64,000 nt of DNA, taken from assembly GCF_036323735.1 (NCBI RefSeq), contig NC_086021.1, positions 162,665,476-162,729,475 on the forward strand, read 5' to 3'. The notes beneath the pieces were generated by a model. That model did no database searches. It saw only the letters and a program-made list of their open reading frames with translations, and was not told the origin of the DNA. The DNA is from Rattus norvegicus. Lineage: Eukaryota; Chordata; Mammalia; Rodentia; Muridae. Both the position numbers and the translations under genes were made by a program. Below, in pieces: positions 45,355-57,400 of this stretch. How positions within the stretch are numbered: the first letter of the stretch is position 1; the number at the start of each line of letters is the position of its first letter.

Positions 45355-45720
45355 GGCTGACGAGATGGCTCAGCAGCTAAGTGTGTGTTGTACAGATCTG
45401 ACAACCTGACCCCAATCTCGGAACCCGTGGAGGAGGGAAGAGCCGGCTGCAGTTACCTCCTCAACCTCCAGTGAGCCCACCTGAACGCCCTATCCATGCA
45501 CAGGCCACACAGTTCTTCCTTAATGTGCATGGGTGTTTGCCTGCATGTATGTTTGCACCGTGTGCACGCAGTACCCAAGGCGGTGGACTAGAATAGGGCA
45601 TTAATTGGATTTGCTGTAATTGGAATTAAAAGACTTTTATGAGCTACCATGTAGATGCATCAAACCTGGTCCTCCGGAATAACAGTCAGTGTTCTTAACC
45701 ACTGATTCAGCTCTCTACCC
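45355..45720. repeat. Two tRNA-derived SINEs (forward B4/B2-like, then reversed B3-like)
   Basis: 45355-45520 opens with CAGGCTGACGAGATGGCTCA. 45530-45720 reads TGCATGTATGTTTGCACCGT and ends AACCACTGATTCAGCTCTCT, a reversed element. Confidence 0.6.
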
Positions 45721-45729
45721 TACCCCCTA

Positions 45730-47165
45730 CAAGTTAAATAAAAATAAAAAAATTTCCAGTGTCTTCATACCTAACCAAACTCTATTTGAAAAGATTTCTG
45801 TGCCTCCCCCCCACACCCCACCTCTTTATGGTTTTCATCCACTTGGCTTTTCCTATCCAGCAGTATGTCGGATATGTTGATTTGGGTGTGTTGATGTTCT
45901 CTGTGTGGGCCCAAGAAGGAAGCTTTTGTCTGGTGGTGGTGTTTGACACTTTGGTCATTTTCAGTTCCTCACACTATGGTGCAAAGATCTGGAATCCGTG
46001 GCCCTAGCAGAAGTCTCCAGCATTTCTGCCGTGGTGAAGGGTGATGAAAACATCAAGTCCAGGTTTCCCCTATCTCAGATGCAATGCTCTTACTTTCTCT
46101 GCCCAAATAACGGGCCGATGCAGAGTTTGGGGTGTGTTTGTGTCAGAGAGCCTTTGTCGTATTTGCTCTCTGAACTGGGAGAATCCGTTGGTCTTTTTGG
46201 TTTGGTGAAGCTGTTTTACCTAGGGCTACCTGGCTCCCTTGAAAGCAAGGCTCTGGCCAGTGCTTGTCCTGCAGGTCGCTTTGTATTCACGTTTGTCCCG
46301 GCTCTCTGCTGTTACTGCCTGCTCTCTGTGAGCTCGATTTCATTAATAAAAGGTCTCAAATGGGGTAAAAAACGGCTGTGTTTGGTTTATGGGTTAGATT
46401 CTGGATTCTGACTTTCCCTTCGTGTGCGTGTGTGTGTGTGTGCGCGTGTAATTCCTCAGTTCCCTGGTTCTAAATTTGACTGGTTGACTCTGAGGTCAGA
46501 TAGAAGCCCTCTGCCTAGGACTCAGGGATCTCAGCCAAGAGTTACAAATGAAGTGAGAATTGAAAACCGGTAGCAGTCTGGGTCAAGCTTAGATGTGGAA
46601 GTCAAATTGGGTCAGGGTGAATGCCCTCTGAAAACTGGACAGCTTGGCCTTAGGAGTCATTGGCTTCACTCTGGGACTGAGTGGGAACCAGAAGCATTGC
46701 TTCATTTCTGGGACAGACGTCCTTAGCTTTGAGCCATCTGCCCGACCCCTGAGTGCTGACCAATTACAATGTAACAAGTCAGTTGTTCCCTTCCTGTGCT
46801 TTCATGCCCCCACTTCTCACTTTTGGATCTGTACCCCCCTTGCTCTCTCCCCTCTCTAATCTGTTCTGAGCAGAACTCTTGGGTCTGTTAAAGCAGCGGG
46901 TATGACTTCAGATCTTACTTGCTCTCTGATTCTAAATATAAATGGAATCGCCTATTTCCTCCTTCCCTTCCTCTCCCCTCCACCTACATTTCTCTTTTGT
47001 TCCTCTTTGGTTCTGGGTTGAAATGCAAAGGTTCCTGTGTGATGTGGTGTCCACTGAGCCTTGCCTCCAGGGCCTTTTGCATTTCTTTTGAGTGGTCTCT
47101 CCTGCCATTGAATAATAGCTGTAATCTCACTTGGTGCTTTGCCTCAGTTCAGGACCGCAGGCACA
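45730..47165. other. Intergenic, unique, with an isolated poly(A) signal at 46345
   Basis: Few repeats. AATAAA at 46345-46350 is followed by a short TG tract at 46425-46450. No coding region with recognisable product. Confidence 0.5.
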
Positions 47166-47174
47166 TCTCTTTTT

Positions 47175-48368
47175 CTGGTTAAATATATTTCTTTTTTCTA
47201 ACAAAATATAACAAGAAAACAAAAACCATCATATAGAAGTTGGACAAGACAAACCAACGGAAAAATAAAAGTCACAAGAGCAGGCACAAGAATCAGAGAC
47301 CCGCTTGTTCACACATTCAGGAGTCCTGTGGAAGTGCCACACTGAAAGCTATAGTGACTTTACAGGCACTTGATGCAGACCTGTGTAGGCCTATGCCTTC
47401 AGTCTCTATGAGTTCATATGAGCTCTGCTCGGTTGTTTTAGAGAAGCTTGTTCTGGTGTCCTCCATTCCTGTCTCTCCCACTCCTGCCTCTTCTGTGGGG
47501 CTCCCTGATCTCTGAAAGGGAGGAATTTTATCTCGTTTAAAACTGCGTTCCAAGGTCTCTCCCTGTGTATAGTGTCCAGCTATGAGTCTCTGTATTTGTT
47601 CCCATCTGCTGTAGGAGGAAGCCTCTTTGATGGACTATAAGTATAGCAGAATATCATTAGGAGTCATTTCATCCTGCCCCCACCCCGTGCCCTTCAATCC
47701 TAGTCTCCCCGCCAGTCCCTCCCTCAGTTCCAACTCCTCCCCTTGATCCTCCCAGTCTCATTCTCCTCCTTCCCTGCATGCATTCTACCCATAAGTGTTT
47801 TTATCTTCCAGGGAGTTCTATTTGTCATCCCCCCACTCACCCCAGTCCCCTTCTTTATGCCTGTCTTCTCCCGGTCTATGGATTGTAGCTTGGTTATAAT
47901 TTATTTCATAGCTAATATTCATATATAAGTGGATATATACCATATTTATCTTTCTGAGTCTGGGTTACCTTACTCAGGATGATTTTTTTCTAGTTCCATT
48001 CATTTGCCTGGAAGTTTGATGATATCATTTTTATTAAACAACCAAGTAATGTTCCATTGTGCAAATGTACCACATTTCTTTATCTATTCTTCCATTGAGA
48101 GACACCTAGGTCATTTCTAATTTCTGGCTATTATGAACAGAGCAGCAATGAATATGGATGAGAAAAGTCTCTGTGGTAGGATGAAGCATCCTTTGGGTAT
48201 ATGTCCAAGAGTGGTATAGCTGGATATTGAGGTAGATCAATTCCTATTTTTGTGAGGAACTGCCATACTGATTTCCACAGTGAGTGTAAAAGTTTGCGTT
48301 TCTACCAGCAATGGAGGAGTGTTCCTCCTGCTCCACATTTTCACCAGCATTAACTGTCATTAGACATA
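47175..48368 (-). mobile_element. L1 LINE 3' fragment (end of ORF2 and 3' UTR), old, reversed
   Basis: On the + strand it reads the complement of L1 3' sequence: TGCCATACTGATTTCCACAG, TTTGGGTATATGTCCAAGAG, CATTCTTCCATTGAGAGACA and GTTACCTTACTCAGGATGA derive from the ORF2 3' end. TTAGGAGTCATTTCATCCTG and CTGCTGTAGGAGGAAGCCTC derive from the 3' region of old rodent L1 (Lx type). Many substitutions; no open ORF2 remains. Confidence 0.88.
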
Positions 48369-48389
48369 CATCTTTTATAAAACTTAGTT

Positions 48390-48540
48390 TTGAGGGGTTG
48401 GGGAATGACTTAGCTGTTAAATATTACCTTACATACTCAGGACCTAAGTTTGATCCTTAGAACCCACATTAAAAAAAAAAAAAAAAAAAAAAAAAACAAA
48501 ACAAAAAAAAAAAAAAAAAAAAAAACAACCATGGCTCCTG
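48390..48540 (+). repeat. tRNA-derived SINE with very long A-rich tail
   Basis: GGGGTTGGGGAATGACTTAG and GTTTGATCCTTAGAACCC precede about 57 bp of A with a few C interruptions (48471-48526). Confidence 0.75.
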
Positions 48541-49121
48541 GCTTGCTGCCCAGTCAGCCTAATCTACGTGGTGGTCTCCAGGTCAGTGAAAAAACCTGTT
48601 TCAGCAAAACCAGAGGGGAGGGTATCTGAGGAATGACACCCAAGTTGTCCTTTGGCCCCCATGGGCATGCCTGTGCCCATGGAATCTCACACCCAGTACA
48701 TAGTGTATACAAAGCACATGCCCATACCACCAGCATGTGCCCGCACTAGCTGGGAGAATAGTATGACGGCACCCCCTTCCCCAAGACTGTGACTATTGCC
48801 CTGATCTGCCATGTTTGTTTACTGAGCCATTTGAGAGCAAGTTAGGGACCTCCGGTCTCTTTACCCTTGAAAGTACCTAAGTATATGTTTCTTTCGAGGT
48901 ACTTGATTCTTAAGACCAGAAAACAAATGCAGTCTATATTTATGTAGAGCCCACCTTCCAGTTTCACCTACTGTTGGGCCCTAGAGTGTTTTTACTTTTC
49001 CAGTCTGTCATCCAATGCAAAATCATAGATTGCTTCTAGTTGAGAGTTCCTTGAACCATCTTCAGGCTTCAACGCTTTCTTAGCTGCTTTGCTTTACGTG
49101 ACAGAGTTTGTCGTGTGCTTG

Positions 49122-49200
49122 TTCTCTGTCTCTCTGTCTCTCTCTCTGTGTCTCTGTCTGTGTCTCTGTCTCTCTCTGTGTCTCGGTGTCTGTCTCTCTC
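49122..49200 (+). repeat. (TC/TG)n imperfect simple repeat
   Basis: CTCTGTCTCTCTGTCTCTC-like alternation over about 75 bp, in the intergenic region. It creates Arg-Asp-Thr and Ser-Leu-Cys open frames on both strands. Confidence 0.9.
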
Positions 49201-49229
49201 TGGTGTGCATGCACATGTGTGCTTGTACA

Positions 49230-49790
49230 TGTGCATGCATGGGTGTGCACGCCTGTGGAGGTCCATGTTGTCTTTTATCTTTCCCCACTTTAGGTTTTGA
49301 GACAGGGTCTCTGTGTTTGCTGGGGTTTAACTGGGGCCGGCTTACAGGTTCAGAGTTCAATCCATTATCATCAAGGCAGAAACATGGCAGCATCTGGGCA
49401 GACACGAGGCTGGAGGAGCTGAGAACCACCTCTTGATCTGAAAGCAGCTAAAAGACTGCTAGGATGAGAGGACCTAAGGCCCCTGCCCACAGTGACACAC
49501 CTACTCCTATGAGGCCATACCTACTTCAAGACCACACCTAATAGTGCCATTCCCTGGGCCAAGCATATTCAAACCATCATAGTCTCCATTAAACCTGAGG
49601 TCTCTGTTTCAGCTAGACTAGCCGGCTAGTGAGCCCCAGGCTCCTCTTGTCTCTACTGACCCCTGCCTGGCTCTGGGGCTACCTTTGTGTGTTCAGTGTC
49701 AGTCTTTTACATGGGTGTTGGGTATCTGAGCTCAAGTTAAGTCCTTAATCTTGAACAGCATGACTTGACCCAGTGAGCCATTTCCCTCCT
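49230..49790. mobile_element. Reversed SINE interrupted by a URR1-like element (49315-49598)
   Basis: The inner element carries GGCTTACAGGTTCAGAGTTC and GTGCCATTCCCTGGGCCAAG. GGTCTCTGT is found on both sides (49306-49314 and 49599-49607), consistent with an 8-bp hAT duplication. The outer SINE resumes and ends at GAGCCATTTCCCTCCT. Confidence 0.65.
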
Positions 49791-49794
49791 GCTT

Positions 49795-50130
49795 TTTGCT
49801 TTCTGTAGGTTTTCTGCCTAGCTCAGGCTGTCCTGGAAGTGGCTGTGTTGCTCATGTTTGCCTTAAAATCACAAATCCTTCTGCTTCAACCTCTTAACGT
49901 GCTGGAGTACAGGCATCCAGCATGCCATTGACGTCCTGCAGCCAGTTGTGTCCTGCAGTCTCGTGGTTTGATTTACACATGGCTCTGTCATCACATCGAG
50001 ACATGCCATCTACCTTCGTCATTACTGATGCTATTTACTTTTGAGACATGGTCTCATGTAGCTTAGGCAGGCCTCAAGCGGAGGGTGACCTTGAGTTTAT
50101 TATCCTCCTGGGATTATAGACGTTCACACA
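49795..50130. repeat. Degenerate reversed B1-type SINEs
   Basis: 49800-49930 carries CTAGCTCAGGCTGTCCTGGA. 50035-50130 carries GAGACATGGTCTCATGTAGC. Both are diverged B1 pieces. Confidence 0.6.
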
Positions 50131-50395
50131 CTTACTGTTCCTTTGCTGTGAAGAGACACCACAGCCAGGCAACTTAGAAGAGAAGGCATTTGATTGGGAG
50201 CTTGCTTACCGTTTCAGAGGGTTAGTCCTTTCCCCCTACAGCAGGCAGCATGGCTCGGGAGCAGTAACCGATGGCCCACATCTTATCCACACGTTGCAGA
50301 AGGCAACGAGGTACAGCTCACCTACTGGGAACCAGACATTCAAGTATAGGAGCCGGTGGGGGCCATTCTTATTCAAGCCATCACAGCCACCGTGC
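50130..50395. mobile_element. URR1-like rodent repeat, diverged
   Basis: GTTCCTTTGCTGTGAAGAGA at the left, and GGGGGCCATTCTTATTCAAG with CCATCACAG at the right, as in related copies. Confidence 0.6.
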
Positions 50396-50994
50396 CGGAT
50401 TTTATGTAGCCGTGAGAACTGAGCTAGGTAACTCTTGAGTGTCCTTCTTATTCCCTAGAATAAGAGTTTAGACGGATAACAAAGCTTAACGCTTATAAGC
50501 ACACACGTACATTCTGACTTCTTACAAGTCGCATGTGTACTTTTTTGCAGAACTTTTGTTCCTTGGTGGTAGTCTCCAAACCCTGTTAACCTTCAACGCC
50601 TGGGAATCCAGATCGATTTCTTAACTTGGGTGTATGCCCTGTCCCCCAAAGGGGCCCAAACTTCATCTTCATTCTGACAAGGCCTGCTTGTCTGGGCAGA
50701 GCCCCCCCCCCAACTCTACTCATAATTTGTATAATATTCTGTTAAATTTAGGCAAACAGGACCTGCACTGGACCAAGAGCTTTAGGGGAATTCTTCCTTC
50801 CTTGTCTTTTCTCTGGCTGTGTCCTGCTTAACTAGCTGCAGATTCTAGAAGCTGAGGAAAGACATGGCCACTCAGAGCCACCTCCCATTCCATTCTCTGA
50901 GTATTAAGACTCAATACTAACCACCCTGCCCATGGCAAAAGGGCATCTTTAAATCTTAGATTGCTATGAGCCTTTTTCTTTTCAATTAAAAATT

Positions 50995-51310
50995 AGTTTG
51001 TGGGTGTGGTGGCACACACACAGAGCTCCAACACTTGGGAGGTGGAAGGAAGAGTATCAAGTCATTTATGGCCATCCTGGGCTACATAGGGAGTTCACAT
51101 CATCTGGGCTACATGAGACCTTGCCTTAAAAGGTGGGCTGAAGAGTTGGCTCGGCGGTTAAGAGCACTGACTGCTCTTCCAGAGGTCCTGAGTTCAATTC
51201 CCAGCAACCACGTGGTGGTTTACCACCACCTATAATGGTATCCGATGTCCTCTTCTGGAATGTCTGAAGACAGCGCCAATATACATAAAATAAATCTTAA
51301 AAAACAAAAC
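50995..51310 (+). repeat. B1 piece then B2 SINE, forward
   Basis: B1-like at 50998-51125 (GGTGTGGTGGCACACACACA). B2 at 51133-51310 (GGGCTGAAGAGTTGGCTCGG, CCTGAGTTCAATTCCCAGCA, AATAAATCTTAAAAAAC). Confidence 0.85.
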
Positions 51311-51779
51311 AAAAAGCCTAGATCTAATTGGTTGGCTCCTGTAACCCGCAGCTCCTAGCGTTTGCTTCTAGCCAGTGGTAAGCAGAACCAGGACAGACCT
51401 GATCCTTGATCACCACTGTGGTCCCCAGTGTGCATTCTATAGCTCCACAGAGAAGGAAGATGAGCAGTGGAAGTAGAAAGCGAACCCCAGCCAGCTTGGG
51501 GCCCTCAAACAGGAAAAGGTTAGAACTGACCGAGAAGCAGACTATATATAGGTGAGTCTGGCAACCATGTTGCTTAGGAGATGGAGCCCAGCGAAGTAAG
51601 TGCCAACACCAAAGAGATCTCTGACCAACCAAAAGGGGACCAAAAATAAGGCCCCTGTTAAGACCTAGAAATCCACCTCAGTTCCCGAGAGAAAGCAAAG
51701 GGCAAACTTACAAAACTAGAGGCTTTAGAAGAAACTCACTGTAGTCCTAGGCGAAGGAGCAGGAGAAACCCGTCCCCTC

Positions 51780-51990
51780 CCCCACTGCCTTCCCTCACCC
51801 CCCACCCCCAGTCACCGCGCTTCCCCTCCTCGCCCGCTGCCTCTGGCCCCGCCTCCCGTGGCCCCGCCCTTCCCACGTACTCTTGCTTTCCAGTTGCAAG
51901 GCTTGCAGTGGCCGCCGCGTGCGGAGCAGTTTTCCTCCAGCCTCAATCCCAGCGCCGCTCCTACCCACGCGCACATTTGTCCTTCCTGGA
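51780..51990 (+). promoter_or_regulatory. GC-box-rich region, probable Efcab8 promoter
   Basis: GC boxes CCCCGCCTCC at 51847-51856 and GCCCCGCCC at 51861-51869, with raised CpG density over about 200 bp, the only such patch in the right third of the window. It lies 2.5 kb upstream of the first recognisable Efcab8 exon. No TATA box seen; direction and exon 1 boundaries are not determined. Confidence 0.5.
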
Positions 51991-52984
51991 CAAGGTTAAC
52001 GCCTCGTCTCGCACAGCTGTGCCTCCTGAGCCCCTCCCTTGGAGACATTGTTCTCTGTGGACCCCCTTGCTTCTGCTCTGCAGAGCGCCCCCTGTTCCTA
52101 AAAGGGCTCTAAACCGTATCCAGTTCTTAAAAGGTCTGAACTGGCATCAGCAGCAGGCTAAACAGGGCAGATAATGCTTAGACCCCAGGATGTCCCGGGC
52201 CAAACTGTCACCAGCTGGAGCTCTCAGCCACTTCCGCTCCACCTTACCAAGTGTCTTAAACTAGGATGGGCAAGTCCTTTGGGGTACAGGAAGAAGGACG
52301 GATTGGGGACTACCCATGTTCCCTTCACTCAGGATTTGGAACCTAGTGCAGTGACAGATATTATCCATCATCCAGTTGAGGTCCTGTTTCCAGCTGCCTA
52401 AGGCATGCTGGGACACTCTCCCACCTCTCTTCAGTGCTGCTGTGCTGTTTCCCTTCATCCAGTGGGATACTCATACCTAGGAGCTAGCCCTACCCCGTCT
52501 CTTCTTTCCCACCTCCCTAAATTCGTGTTTTTTCCTTTTTTTCCTTTGCTCACAAACTACTTCTGGACAATCGTGCTGTTTTTCCTTCAGTGTTCACGCT
52601 TAGACGTCAACCACTCCTGCAGCTACTAGAATCAAACATTCATCGTCAACAGTCGGGTTCTGCCGGCACTCCCTTCCTCAAGGTACTCTGTGGGGAAGGA
52701 GGACCGCAGTGCAACATCCTTGTTTTAAGGGAAGGTGGGACCCTCCCCCCCCTTTACACTGCCACGGAGTGAGAAGGAGGACAGATATTGATGACCAAGG
52801 GAGTAGGGGCCGCCTTCTCCCTTTGTTGTTATGAGGAGGTGGTGGTTTGTCCCAGCCTGAATAAAAATATCTTTTTTCCTTCCTCCTCTGCCATCTCTCT
52901 GTTAGAGGAATTGGTATTTAACAGGTGCCCCCACTTCTGCATCTGACACAGATAACTGCCTTAACCTTAAGGCATATTTCCCTA

Positions 52985-53200
52985 GGCCTTTTAATTTTTT
53001 AAAATTTATTTTATGTGTATGAGTGTTTTATCTGCATGTGTGCCAATGCACTGTGTGTGCAGTGCCCAAGGAGGTCAGAAGAGGACATCAGATCCTCTAG
53101 CAGTTGCAGCTGGTTGTGGGTTGCCATTATGGGTGCTAGGAATTGAATGCAGATCCTCCGAGGGAGCTTTTAACTGCTGAGCCATCTCTCCTGCCCTACA
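52985..53200 (-). repeat. B3-type SINE, reversed
   Basis: TTTATTTTATGTGTATGAGT, CCAAGGAGGTCAGAAGAGGA and GAGCCATCTCTCCTGCCC in reversed order. Confidence 0.85.
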
Positions 53201-53300
53201 ACGTTCTTCCAAGGCCCATGCTAACACAATTCACACAGTTAACAGAAATGTACTTAGAGATATAATTTTGCAGTTAGGTTCCTGCCATTTTCAGTGGCTG

Positions 53301-53420
53301 TTTTTTTTTTTTTTTTCTTTTTTCTTTTTTCTTTTTTTTTTTTTTTCCGGAGCTGGGGACCGAACCCAGGGCCTTGCGCTTCCTAGGTAAGCGCTCTACC
53401 ACTGAGCTAAATCCCCAGCC
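53301..53420 (-). repeat. ID SINE, reversed, with target-site duplication
   Basis: A long T tract with C interruptions, then CCGGAGCTGGGGACCGAACC to AAATCCCCAGCCCC. TCAGTGGCTGTTTTT flanks at 53291-53305 and 53423-53437. Confidence 0.94.
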
Positions 53421-54442
53421 CCTCAGTGGCTGTTTTTAGTAACACAATCCTGTCTCCTGTATTTTTTTCTGTTCCTAAGCTCATCAGTCCCAGATTTCCA
53501 GAGATTTGAGTTTTATTTCTAGCTGGTGGTTGTCACAACTTGCTTCCTGCTCCTGTCCCTCCATGCTCCTTTTTCTGGAGAAGTTTCTGCCATTTCCCTT
53601 GGTTTCCCTTGGTTGTAAAGACACCACCAGGGAGGACCTTCTTGGCCGTTCTTCCTCCCCATTGCCCTCTCTCATGTGCCGAGAACCTTCCCCACTGCCC
53701 TTCATCCTGTTCAGTCTCCAGAGCCAGATCCTAAGGATCTCTCACTCTCCTTTTTTTCTTCTCACTCTTTTCTCTTCAAGCTCCCTCTCTCTCTGATGCC
53801 TCCTAGGAACCCAGGGTCCACATGGCTTATGAGTCAGTCCTGTGGGCATGACAGTCTCGTTTCCTTCCTTGCCGTCTATTCTGCTGTTTGAGAATGCCTC
53901 CCGATTCTCATCAGATCTGGGGACCCTGCAGGTCTAGTGCCCCAATATCTTACCCTCTCCTTAGAAACATGCCCTTGATGTGAAAGAGCTCTCTGTATGT
54001 CTTACCTGATCTCACTGGAAAAGGTCCTATCTCCGAGGGCCCTAGAGGGGGTTAGGAGGGTGTATGCAATGGAAGGTCATGCCTCCACGTGAGATGTGTG
54101 TCGACCTCTGGATCTGCTTCTCTCAGCACCGAATGGCTTTTGGGACCGCCCTGTGGCTAGATAAGCCCTTGTATTCTACAGATTCTGAATTTAAGCCAGG
54201 AGTAAACCTGAGAGAATTCATGGCTTCGGTGGGCCGGTTTCTGCCCATCAATTCAGGAAGGCTCCACTGTAAACTTAATGGAAGGTCTCTGTGGGAAGGG
54301 GATGCTCATGAAATACTTACTAGGAGTAGCTGTGCACAGGGGACAGCCATCATCTCCTTTGACCCTTTCCAACTTTTCTGTGACTTGGCTAGGTCAGTCA
54401 GGTCTGTGGATTTCTTAAAGCAACTGTGATTATCCATTTTAG

Positions 54443-54494
54443 GGCAAGACTAATGTCTTCTGAGGAGTCAGGAGAGAGCCCTCAATCCCAAAAG
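54443..54494 (+). CDS. Efcab8: Efcab8 first recognisable coding exon
   Basis: Acceptor CCATTTTAG ends at 54442, ATG at 54453 in weak context, donor AAAAG|GTAAGA at 54495. Codes 14 residues in phase 0. If not coding, translation could start at ATG 56644, which after splicing has a strong AAGATGG context. Confidence 0.5.
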
Positions 54495-57400
54495 GTAAGA
54501 ATGGAACAGTGAGTGAAGGGAGACCACATTTGGGAGCCACACGAATGTCATTTACCAGTCCGCTGGCTTCCAAAATGTCGCCAGCATAGGCCCGCTAGCT
54601 TCTGCACCAGGCTTGCAAACTTAGATATGTATAGGACCAAGTGGTAACTTAGATGAGCCTAACTAGTGGGCTTCTGTTCTCTCCTCTCCTCTCCTCCCCA
54701 CCCCCATATTAAGCCCAGGCCTTGAGTAAGCTAAGCCGTGGTGCTGACTGATAACCTCCAGCCCTACTGCTTTGGTTTTTTTAATGTAATATCTCACTGT
54801 GTATCTCTGGCTGGCCCGAAACTCACTCTATAGAGCAAGCTGGCCTCAAACTCACCTGCCTGCCTTCAGAGGGCTGGGATTAAAGGCACACAAAGCTAGG
54901 GTTTCATTAGAAGCTCAGGCTGGTAGCTGTGCCTCAGCCTCCTCAGGTTCTGGCTGGGATTTCAGAGTGACATATTTGCTTGGCTTCTTTAAGAATACAA
55001 CATGGACCAAATGCCGCACCCATGAGGGTATCCGCTTACGATCTGCTCATGGCTCATACTTAATTTTGTCTAGCAGAGTGGCAGTAATGGTGAGGTAGAT
55101 TACAAGTTACTATCAAGCCAGCATTATCTGTGCAGTGCATGGGAGCAGGTAATGCAGGATAATGCAGATTATGATTAAGTTGACCGAATGTGTCTCTCGT
55201 CTTCCCAAGTCTCATTCCGAGATGTCACGAGAGTCATCATTTATTGTAAAGCCACTTTCCTGGGCTTCAGGTGGCTTTGTGAGTCATTTAGGTCTTCAAA
55301 ACTCTGCAGGCTGGGTGTTGTGGATTTCTGATTTTTGAGTGGAGAAATCTGTGGCTCAGAGAGGTGACGAGAAATGCCCTAGATAAAACAGCTCGTAAGT
55401 GGGAGAGCCAGGTGTAATTCTAACCCAGACTCAGGACTCCGCAGCCGTGGGCTCCCTCTCATGCCTGCTGTCTACGCATATAGGTGGGAGACACACCAGA
55501 GCGGTGGAAATGATCGGAGCTTGGGGAATGTTAGGGGCGGTAGTGATGGCTCAACTGGATGTTGAAGACTAAGCTCCTTGGAGAAAATGCTGGCCGAGTG
55601 AGGTTTAGCTGTGAGGAGGAGTGCTGTGCACAGTATACAGTCCGAGAAGTAGAAACTATGCTCTGTTGGATTGGTGGGGTGCAGCTGGTGTACCTGGGAC
55701 ATGGTGTGTGCCTTGGAAGGAGGAAGCCTGTTAAAGCTAGGTTAGGAAGGGCTCTGGATGCTAAGCTTATGGGCAGGAAGTAAAATGAGTAGCCATGAAG
55801 TGTGTCAGAGCGAGGCAAAGTTAGGACCACATTTGCCTCCTAGGAAGATGGACTGATATTAGTGTTGAGAGTTGGAATGGAAAGGAAAGGGAGACCCTGG
55901 TCTTGTGGAGGACTCACTGTTATTGAACCTGCCATAGGCCAGAGTTTGGGGTGGGACAGGGTCTGGGAGATGACTATTGGAAGAATGAACAAGAGGAGCA
56001 TAAGAAGGGACAGGGAGGTGAGGGAAGGGGAAGGCAGTGCTGCCGTACCGGCCTTGGGTGGATGCTCAGCGTCAAGTCTTGTGGCTCTGTGAGGCTGAGT
56101 TGAGTCTTCCTTGTTGGACCCAAAGTGTCTGGCTCTCTGTAAACCTGTGTAGATCATGAGGGAGTTTGTGGACACTAACATGAGTCCAAGCATGTTTGCC
56201 CCTTTGGTGGGGCTGAAGTCCATTAGAGAGTTCTAAGCTAGATGGGACGGCTTACTCTGCAATCCCAGCATTTGGTAGGTTCAGGCGGGAGGATCTCCAG
56301 GCCAGCTTGGGTCTCAATAAACAAAACAAACAAAAAGTTAAAAAAACAAATCAAAAAGTGAGTTCATGCCCTCTAACACTGCTGACCCGAACACAGTATC
56401 CGTGAGAGGACAATGGTTACCTCCCCATCACCACGAGAAGGACCTTAGACCTCTCTTCCTCTTCATAAGGTTAAAGTACATAGGGAATAGTAAAGAAGTC
56501 TTATCACTTTCAGCAATGAGCAGCATTGTGCACTTAGCCGTGTAACAGATTGCCCCTTGTATAAGACATGCCGACATAACACACCTTTGGCTCGGAGACC
56601 TCAGTTCTTTAGTGCCTAGTTCTTGTGGTCATATTTGTCCCAGATGGCCCAACCAGGTGGAGTCCAGGAGGAGACTTCTAAGACCTATCCAGTGACAAGT
56701 TCCGTCAGCCAGAGCAGTGAAATCCATCAAAGCACTCAGCAGTTTACCGAGATGCACCTGGCTGACCTACAGAAGGTGTTTGAGAAGGAGGCAGACGAGA
56801 ACGGAGGTACAGTCACACCGAAGGCTGGTTTCCGGGACCCCTGCCTGGGTATCAGGGAAGTGTGGAGGACTCAGACCTGGTACATGCTTATGCCTGGTGT
56901 CTTGTTTAAAACTCGTGTCTGGTTAAGTGGTGCAAGGATATTGAAGGCTATTTGGGGTCTAAAACTTTTTCTTTTAAGATCTTGCTAGCCTAGATAACCA
57001 AGCCTTCCGAGCAGCATTTTGGTGTTTCCTCTAAGCATTTTCAGTCTGTGGTTCGTTATCAATTGCTGTGTGACAGTAGCCCCATGACCTCACAGCTTCC
57101 AAGAGAGCTGTCTTCCTGGTCAGGACCTCAAAAAGCTGCAGTTCTGTGGTCATCTGGGGCCATGGTATCATCCGGGGCTTGATTGAGGAAGGACTTACTT
57201 CTAAGTCTACATACACTGTTCCAGAATTCAGGTCCTTGAAACTGTGGTATGGTCGCCCTTCATTCCTTTCTGGCCATTGCAAGGAGGTTGCCCTCAGCTC
57301 TCAGAAACCATCCCCACAGTGGTTGTCCATGTAGGATTTGCCAACATGGCAGCTGACAAGGCTTGAGTCAAAGGTAGAGAAACACAGGAGTGACAATCTT

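Larger units (their letters stand above)
51990..54440. other. Probable 5' part of the Efcab8 locus: unique DNA plus B3-type and ID SINEs
   Basis: 52,000-52,980 and 53,440-54,440 are unique. The 121-codon open frame at 54064-54429 has no recognisable motif. A non-coding Efcab8 first exon may lie near 51.9-52.1 kb but I cannot place its donor. Confidence 0.4.

Noticed and set aside
49089..49436. Overlapping Ser/Leu/Cys-rich and Arg-rich frames on both strands
   Set aside because: They translate the TC/TG simple repeat and an adjoining interspersed repeat.
51557..51580. GGCAAC...GTTGCT pair as a possible RFX X-box (cilia regulator) near Efcab8
   Set aside because: The half-sites point outward rather than in the X-box arrangement, and neither side completes the consensus.
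51324..51632. Minus-strand frame with a hydrophobic segment (LLPLLIFLLCGAIE) and a TATATATA on the same strand
   Set aside because: The TATA-like sequence lies inside the frame, after its only Met, so it cannot drive that start; no homologue recognised.
54064..54429. 121-codon open frame upstream of the first Efcab8 exon
   Set aside because: No motif recognised and no supported splice link to Efcab8; likely chance.
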